NCBI GenBank assembly: GCA_040506895.1
Contig: JBEVVY010000001.1
Span: 2,046,001 to 2,110,000 of the forward strand
DNA: 64,000 bases
Source: Sedimenticola_A sp040506895
GTDB lineage: Bacteria > Pseudomonadota > Gammaproteobacteria > Chromatiales > Chromatiaceae
Direction of reading: 5' to 3'
This document shows, piece after piece, positions 59,266-64,000 of the stretch. The notes beneath the pieces were generated by a model. That model did not search any database and was not told the origin of the DNA. It saw only the letters and a program-made list of their open reading frames with translations. Within the stretch, counting starts at the first letter, position 1; each line of letters starts with the position of its first letter. Both the position numbers and the translations under genes were made by a program.

Positions 59266-60716
59266 TGGAGTACTTTACCCATCAGCTGGTAAATAGGTTC
59301 AGGCCAGAAGAACAACAGGACGCAACCTGTCGCCACGACCCCGATGGCCAGCAGGCTGGCAAGCGGCGCCTCTTTGACCCCTTCTGCAGTGTCGGCAGAC
59401 CTGGTGAAGAAACTGCGCACCGGTATGATCACCAGGTAGGCGACATTGAGCAGTGAACTCAGCAGCAGTACTGCCGTCAGCATCCAGATACCGGTATCCA
59501 GTGTGCCCTGCACCAGCATCCACTTGCTCCAGGTCCCCCCAAAGGGCGGTAAACCGACAATAGAGAGCGCACCGATCAGGAACGCCAGCATGGTCAGCGG
59601 CATGCGCCGGCCCAGGCCGTTGAGCTCACTGACATTGGTTTTGTGCGCGGCGACCAGGATGGCGCCGGCGCAGAAAAAGAGGGTGATCTTGCCAAACGCA
59701 TGCATGGCGATATGCATGCCGCCACCCACGACACCTGTAGCGACGCCGAGCATCGCACCCAGAACGATGTAGCCAAGCTGGCTGACGGTCGAATAGGCCA
59801 GTCTCGCCTTCAGGTTATCCTTGGTCATGGCCACCAGGGATGCCAGCAGGATGGTCAGTGCCGCCAATCCCGCCAGCCAATCCGCCACGGCCAGGTCTGC
59901 AATGGTATCTATGCCGAAGATATAGACACTGACCTTGAGAATCGTGAACACGCCTGCCTTGACCACCGCAACCGCGTGCAGCAGTGCGGATACAGGGGTC
60001 GGTGCAACCATGGCGGCAGGAAGCCAGCGGTGGAACGGCATTACCGCCGCCTTGCCGGTTCCGAAAACGTAGAGCGCCAATAGCACGCTCAACACCATCG
60101 GGCTCACATCGTCAGTGAATACGCCACCCTGGGTAAAGGTCAATGTACCGGCAACCTGCCAGGTCCAGATCATGGCCAATAGCAGGAAGCCGACAGATGT
60201 ACCTATCAATATTCCCAGGTAGACCCGGCCTGCACGGCGCGCCTTGTCGTTGCCCGCATGGGTCACCAGAGGATAGGTGGACAGGGTGAGAATCTCGTAG
60301 AACAGGAACAGTGTCAGCATGTTGCCTGACAGGGCTATGCCCATAACCGCCGCAATGGAGACGGCAAACGCGGCATAGAAACGTGTCTGGTTCTGCTCGT
60401 TGTGGCCACGCATGTAGCCGATGGCATAGATGGTTGTCACAGGCCACAGGAAGCTGGCGACCAGGGCAAACAGCAGGCCCAGGGGTTCGGGGGTGAAAGC
60501 CAGCTCCAGCCCTGGCAGGGGTTCGGCCAGAACGAGGGTGGCCGGGTTGTCCCAGTCGATATTCGCACCGAGCGTTGCCACCAGCGCGAACAGGATCAGG
60601 CCGGCGATTATGGTCACCGTCTCACGCAGATTGGGCGATTTACCTGTGACGATTACGCCCACAGCCGCCAGCAATGGCACCAGGGGAATCCAGGTGAGTA
60701 GTTGCATCTCGCTCAT
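59262..60716 (-). CDS. Mrp antiporter MrpD-like subunit (second copy)
   Basis: A 484-aa proton-conducting transporter family protein, about 14 helices, with the Glu of LFLFYEILTLSTYPLV and Lys of GTGKAAVMPFHRWLPAAM and a conserved His in HAFGKITLFFCAGA. Starts in the ATGA overlap with the previous gene. Together with the next upstream subunit it makes an MrpD pair. Confidence 0.9.
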   Translation of the reverse strand: MSEMQLLTWIPLVPLLAAVGVIVTGKSPNLRETVTIIAGLILFALVATLGANIDWDNPATLVLAEPLPGLELAFTPEPLGLLFALVASFLWPVTTIYAIGYMRGHNEQNQTRFYAAFAVSIAAVMGIALSGNMLTLFLFYEILTLSTYPLVTHAGNDKARRAGRVYLGILIGTSVGFLLLAMIWTWQVAGTLTFTQGGVFTDDVSPMVLSVLLALYVFGTGKAAVMPFHRWLPAAMVAPTPVSALLHAVAVVKAGVFTILKVSVYIFGIDTIADLAVADWLAGLAALTILLASLVAMTKDNLKARLAYSTVSQLGYIVLGAMLGVATGVVGGGMHIAMHAFGKITLFFCAGAILVAAHKTNVSELNGLGRRMPLTMLAFLIGALSIVGLPPFGGTWSKWMLVQGTLDTGIWMLTAVLLLSSLLNVAYLVIIPVRSFFTRSADTAEGVKEAPLASLLAIGVVATGCVLLFFWPEPIYQLMGKVLQ

Positions 60717-62194
60717 CCTGCACCTCCCATCAGCGTGGCAGCGGCACGGCCGGCCAGCCCCACACTAAGATCGGTGTGAATACCGAAGTAGATATTCGCC
60801 ACGACGAGAACCCACATCGGCACCAGCATCGACAACGGTGCCTCTTTGACCTCGACCGGCCCCTCGGGGGTTCCGAAATAAGCGGCCTCTACCAGTTTCC
60901 AGACATAGATGACGGCCAGGATGGAACCGATGAGGACCAACAGCGCCACGGGCCAGAGCCCCTGCTCCAGGGTGGCCAGCACCAGGTACCATTTACTGAT
61001 AAAGCCGACCGTGGATGGAACACCGATGAGGCTGAGACCGCCGAGCACGATACCCGCCATGGTCAATGGCATCGTCTTACCCAGCCCTGAGAAATCCTTG
61101 ATAGTGGTGGAACCGATGCGATAGGCGATACCACCCAACGCAAGGAACAGCGCGCCTTTCATCAACGCGTGATTGAAAAGGTGCAAAATGGCCGAGGTGA
61201 CACCGGTGCTGGTTGCCAGGCCGATACCCAGAACCATGTAGCCGATCTGCGCAACACTAGAGTAGGCAAACATGCGTTTGATATTGCCCTGGTAGACCGC
61301 AACCATGGAGGCGGAGAGAATGCCGATCAGACCGAGCACCAGCAGCAGAGAGTCCAGCGGCATCAGGCCGAGGGAGAAATCAACGCCGAAGATCTGCAGC
61401 ATGAAACGCAGTAACAGGTATACCGCCACCTTGGTGGCCGTAGCCGCCAGAAACGCCGTAACCGAGCATGGAGCATAGGCGTAGGCGTTGGGCAGCCACA
61501 GGTGCAATGGGAACAGTGCGAGTTTCAGCCCGATACCGACAGTGAGGAATGCGAAGCCGGCACGCACGGTGCGCGTATCCGCCACCTCGGGCAGACGCGC
61601 TGCCAGGTCAGCCATGTTGAGTGTGCCGGTCATCATGTAGAGGAAACCGATACCTATCAGGATGAAGGTGGCACCGATGGTGCCCATCACCAGGTAGTTG
61701 AATGCCGCGTTCAGTGCCCGGCGGTCTTTGCCCATGCTTATCAGGGCATAAGTGGCGAGTGACGATATCTCGAGGAAAACGAATACGTTGAAGGCATCGC
61801 CCGTAGCAACGATACCGGCCAGTCCCGCGAAGGCCAGCATGAAGGCGGCATAGAAACGGGAGATACGCTCTTCAGGTATATCTTTGCTCACACCCTCCCT
61901 TGCAGCAAGCAGCACCAGCGCAGCCATTGCCGTGACGATCAGCAGCACGTAGGAAGCGAGCACATCGATGCGGTACTCGATGCCCCATGGCGCTTCCCAG
62001 TTACCCAGCAGGTAACTGATCGGGCCCGTATCGGAAACCTGCAGCACCAGGCCGACAGCTGCCCCAAAACTCAACCAGGACGAAACGACCGCAGCAAGCC
62101 AGGCCAGGCGTGGATGATCCAGCAGCACGCACAGCGGCGCTGTCAGCAGTGGAATGATGACCACAAGAACCGGCAGATGATCCATTACGCTCAC
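60713..62194 (-). CDS. mrpD: Mrp antiporter subunit D
   Basis: A 493-aa member of the same family: VFLEISSLATYALI carries the key Glu, GLKLALFPLHLWLPNAY the Lys, and LHLFNHALMKGALFLA the His/Lys. It is the proton channel subunit next to MrpC, as in Mrp operons. ATGA overlaps at both ends. Confidence 0.92.
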   Translation of the reverse strand: MSVMDHLPVLVVIIPLLTAPLCVLLDHPRLAWLAAVVSSWLSFGAAVGLVLQVSDTGPISYLLGNWEAPWGIEYRIDVLASYVLLIVTAMAALVLLAAREGVSKDIPEERISRFYAAFMLAFAGLAGIVATGDAFNVFVFLEISSLATYALISMGKDRRALNAAFNYLVMGTIGATFILIGIGFLYMMTGTLNMADLAARLPEVADTRTVRAGFAFLTVGIGLKLALFPLHLWLPNAYAYAPCSVTAFLAATATKVAVYLLLRFMLQIFGVDFSLGLMPLDSLLLVLGLIGILSASMVAVYQGNIKRMFAYSSVAQIGYMVLGIGLATSTGVTSAILHLFNHALMKGALFLALGGIAYRIGSTTIKDFSGLGKTMPLTMAGIVLGGLSLIGVPSTVGFISKWYLVLATLEQGLWPVALLVLIGSILAVIYVWKLVEAAYFGTPEGPVEVKEAPLSMLVPMWVLVVANIYFGIHTDLSVGLAGRAAATLMGGAG

Positions 62195-62598
62195 TGCTTA
62201 TTACCCTCGCTCTCAATGAACGGAGGATCCTCTGAAATGTCGTCCTCAACGAGATCCAGTTCGTGTATCTCGTCCTCCTCCACGCTGCCGTAGGCCTCGT
62301 ATATTCGAACCGCGAGCGCCAGGCCCACGGCCGTCGTTGCAACACCGACCACAATGGCTGTAAGAATCAGAACATGAGGCAGAGGGTTGGAATATGCCGT
62401 CACACCTTCCACGGCGATCGGCGCCTGTCCGCCGCTCACCTTGCCCATGGTGATATAGAGAATGAACACGGATGCCTGGAAGAGGCCGAGGCCCACCAGC
62501 TTCTTCACCAGGTTACCCTGGGAAATGACCACGAAGAAGCCGGCCATCATCAGGAATACGACCACCCAGTAGTTAAACAGGCCAGGTGTTTCCATCAT
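62191..62598 (-). CDS. mrpC: Mrp antiporter subunit C (NuoK-like)
   Basis: A 135-aa protein with three helices in the NuoK/MrpC arrangement (LVKKLVGLGLFQASVFILYI, then LPHVLILTAIVVGVATTAVG). The C-terminal acidic tail (SVEEDEIHELDLVEDDI) is an extension beyond the usual length. Starts in ATGA with mrpB. Confidence 0.93.
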   Translation of the reverse strand: MMETPGLFNYWVVVFLMMAGFFVVISQGNLVKKLVGLGLFQASVFILYITMGKVSGGQAPIAVEGVTAYSNPLPHVLILTAIVVGVATTAVGLALAVRIYEAYGSVEEDEIHELDLVEDDISEDPPFIESEGNKQ

Positions 62599-63557
62599 GC
62601 TTGACTCCTCCGCCCTGACAACGCGTAAAAAATCGACAGTATGACGGAGAACACCGTGATACCCACGCCGACTTCAACCAGCAATACGCCGATATGCTGT
62701 CCATGCACGGGATCATGCGCGAGCACCGAGTAATCGAGAAAGGGCTTGCCGCGCAACAGGGCAACCACCCCCACGCCACCGTAGATGAGCACACCCAGAG
62801 CAGCCAGGCGGTGCAGCCAACCAGGCGGAATTACCGCCCGCGCCTGGCCCTCGCCAAACACCATGTCATACAGGACAAAACCCGCTGCGAAGATAACCCC
62901 CGCCTGGAATCCCCCCCCGGCGCCGAAGTCGCCATGGAACTGAACGTACAGGGCATAGAGAAGGATCAGCGGGATCAGCAGTTTGACGACGCTCTTGAGA
63001 ACCACCTGGTCCCCGATGGCATTGCGACCGCGACGCGCCTGGGGACCCTCCTGGATACCCAGCAGCAGCATGACCGCCAACCCGGCGGTGAAGATAACAA
63101 CCGTTTCGCCAAAAGTATCGTAACCACGGTAACTGGCCAGAACAGCGGTCACCATGTTCGGCATGCCCACTTCCACCGGCCCCTGTTCAATGTAGCGCGG
63201 CGCCACGTGCTGGTGTACCGGGGCCGACGCGTCGCCAAGCAGGGGGGCATCGATAGTAGCGTAGATCAGCACCGCGCCGGTAACGCCCACGACCAGCAGA
63301 GGCAGCAGGGGATTGTGCCTGGGCACATCTTCCCAGCGTCGGGTCAGGTGCAGGGCCGAGAGCATCAGTACCGTGGTCACGCCGGCACCGACGGCGGCCT
63401 CGGTGAAGGCGACATCCACAGCGTCGAGATCCATGAACAGCGCCGCGGTGAGAAGACTGTAGATACCGAACAACATAACGACGGCAAACAGGTCCCGCAG
63501 GCGGATCGCTGCGATGGCGATCAATACCAGGAATCCGAGCAGGACGACATCAATCAG
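62595..63557 (-). CDS. mrpB: Mrp antiporter subunit B with fused MbhD-like DUF4040 domain, probable CTG start
   Basis: A 320-aa fusion: an N-terminal DUF4040/MbhD-like helical part (about residues 1-95) and a C-terminal MnhB domain (AIGDQVVLKSVVKLLIPLILL, FHGDFGAGGGFQAGVIFAA). The first standard start is TTG at 63524, but that removes half of the first helix. The frame continues upstream as IDVVLLGFLVLIAIAAIRLRD with no ATG, GTG or TTG before a stop; a CTG at 63557 overlaps the mrpG stop as CTGA, matching the ATGA overlaps throughout this operon. A purine-rich AGGGGGAAGG precedes it. Confidence 0.85.
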   Translation of the reverse strand: MIDVVLLGFLVLIAIAAIRLRDLFAVVMLFGIYSLLTAALFMDLDAVDVAFTEAAVGAGVTTVLMLSALHLTRRWEDVPRHNPLLPLLVVGVTGAVLIYATIDAPLLGDASAPVHQHVAPRYIEQGPVEVGMPNMVTAVLASYRGYDTFGETVVIFTAGLAVMLLLGIQEGPQARRGRNAIGDQVVLKSVVKLLIPLILLYALYVQFHGDFGAGGGFQAGVIFAAGFVLYDMVFGEGQARAVIPPGWLHRLAALGVLIYGGVGVVALLRGKPFLDYSVLAHDPVHGQHIGVLLVEVGVGITVFSVILSIFYALSGRRSQA

Positions 63558-63898
63558 GTTTTCGATGACCCTTCCCCCTTTTCATCATCATTGGGCTCTT
63601 TAACCAGCGGACGCAGTCCGCCATGCAGTGCGGCCTTCGCCATGGCATGGGTGGCCGTCGGGTTGGTTGCCAGTATCAGAATGAGAATCATCAATACCTT
63701 GACCAGGTCGAGAGACCACTCCATCTGCAGCATCAGGCCAAACAGCAGCAACGGCGCCGCCAGGGTCTCGGTCATGCCTGCGGCATGAATTCTTGAGAAG
63801 AAATCAGGCATGCGCAGCAGGCCCACACCGCCTGAAATGCACAGAAAACCGCCGACAAGCAAGAAGAATCCACTCACCCACTCCAATAAAACGCTCAC
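63554..63898 (-). CDS. mrpG: Mrp antiporter subunit G
   Basis: A 114-aa protein with three helices in the MnhG layout: FFLLVGGFLCISGGVGLLRM, the DFFSRIHAAGMTETLAAPLLL block and LVKVLMILILILATNPTATH. GTG start overlapping the mrpF stop as GTGA. Accessory subunit of the cation/proton antiporter. Confidence 0.93.
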   Translation of the reverse strand: MSVLLEWVSGFFLLVGGFLCISGGVGLLRMPDFFSRIHAAGMTETLAAPLLLFGLMLQMEWSLDLVKVLMILILILATNPTATHAMAKAALHGGLRPLVKEPNDDEKGEGSSKT

Positions 63899-64000
63899 GA
63901 TGCCTGCTCCCCCTCTTCAGACGACTCGACAGGCGTACTGTATTCAAAGAAGCGCATGACGGCGATGGTGCCGACAAAGTTCACCAGGGCATAGAGCAGG
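63895..64000 (-). CDS. mrpF: Mrp antiporter subunit F, C-terminal part (cut by window edge)
   Basis: The last 34 codons of a frame that enters from the right edge: LLYALVNFVGTIAVMRFFEY followed by an acidic Ser/Glu tail. The VNFVGTIAVMRFFE end matches the last helix of MrpF, and the position before mrpG is the standard one. MrpE and the promoter should lie beyond the window. Confidence 0.8.
   Translation of the reverse strand, partial: LLYALVNFVGTIAVMRFFEYSTPVESSEEGEQAS

Noticed and set aside
58029..59456. 475-codon open frame opposite the Mrp genes
   Set aside because: Very Gln/His/Arg-rich complement of membrane-protein codons; not a gene.
1..64000. tRNA, rRNA, CRISPR array or riboswitch
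   Set aside because: No cloverleaf with TTCGA loop, regularly spaced direct repeats, or known aptamer core was recognised by eye; a tRNAscan or Infernal run would be decisive.

Overview
The window is a GC-rich chromosomal segment of a sulfur-oxidizing gammaproteobacterium, probably Chromatiales or Sedimenticola/Thiodiazotropha-like. The taxon is inferred: two adjacent genes encode sulfur-globule envelope proteins, and the housekeeping genes (aceE-aceF-lpdA, gnd-zwf-pgl, znuA-zur-znuC-znuB, rsmI-lpoA-yraN-diaA-dolP) are gammaproteobacterial in type and order. No rRNA, tRNA or CRISPR array was recognised.

Layout. 1-3.4 kb: the end of a PAS/HD-GYP signalling protein, a 1.6 kb gene-free stretch built of inverted repeats and covarying hairpins, and a periplasmic solute-binding protein. 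3.4-12.2 kb: a HerA-type ATPase, then a minus-strand pyruvate dehydrogenase operon (aceE, aceF, a lipoyl-fused lpdA, an esterase) behind a promoter with a palindrome over its -35 box. 12.2-17.8 kb: a palindrome-rich repeat block, two sulfur globule genes, mlaA, a TraB/GumN protein, rnt, grxD and a CopD-like gene. 17.8-28.9 kb: N-acetylglutaminylglutamine amidotransferase (osmolyte synthesis), the oxidative pentose phosphate operon, sodB, a Zur-controlled zinc uptake operon, a coiled-coil protein and a hemerythrin.

28.9-34.4 kb is an AT-rich, probably acquired island: an IS1182-type insertion sequence sitting in a dispersed repeat, a three-gene operon of exported proteins including a Tat-exported DsbA-like protein with only one active-site cysteine, a small lipoprotein and a PEP-CTERM-like secreted protein. 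34.4-42.7 kb: a conserved secreted protein divergent from an MlaC-like gene, a CPBP-family membrane protein, a 132-bp MITE-like element that supplies the stop codons of both flanking genes, 5-oxoprolinase, and an apparent two-gene inverse autotransporter locus (barrel and secreted protein encoded separately).

42.8-49.2 kb is a complete ord-ortA-ortB-oraS-oraE-orr cluster for ornithine catabolism to alanine and acetyl-CoA, a pathway best known from fermenting clostridia. 49.4-55.7 kb holds a tiny acidic peptide gene, a candidate structured RNA and the rsmI/lpoA/yraN/diaA/dolP neighbourhood with a GlcD-type dehydrogenase. 55.7-64 kb holds nhaA and an Mrp-type multisubunit cation/proton antiporter operon with three large antiporter-like subunits; its mrpB seems to use a CTG start. 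NhaA, Mrp and the dipeptide osmolyte enzyme together suggest a saline habitat.
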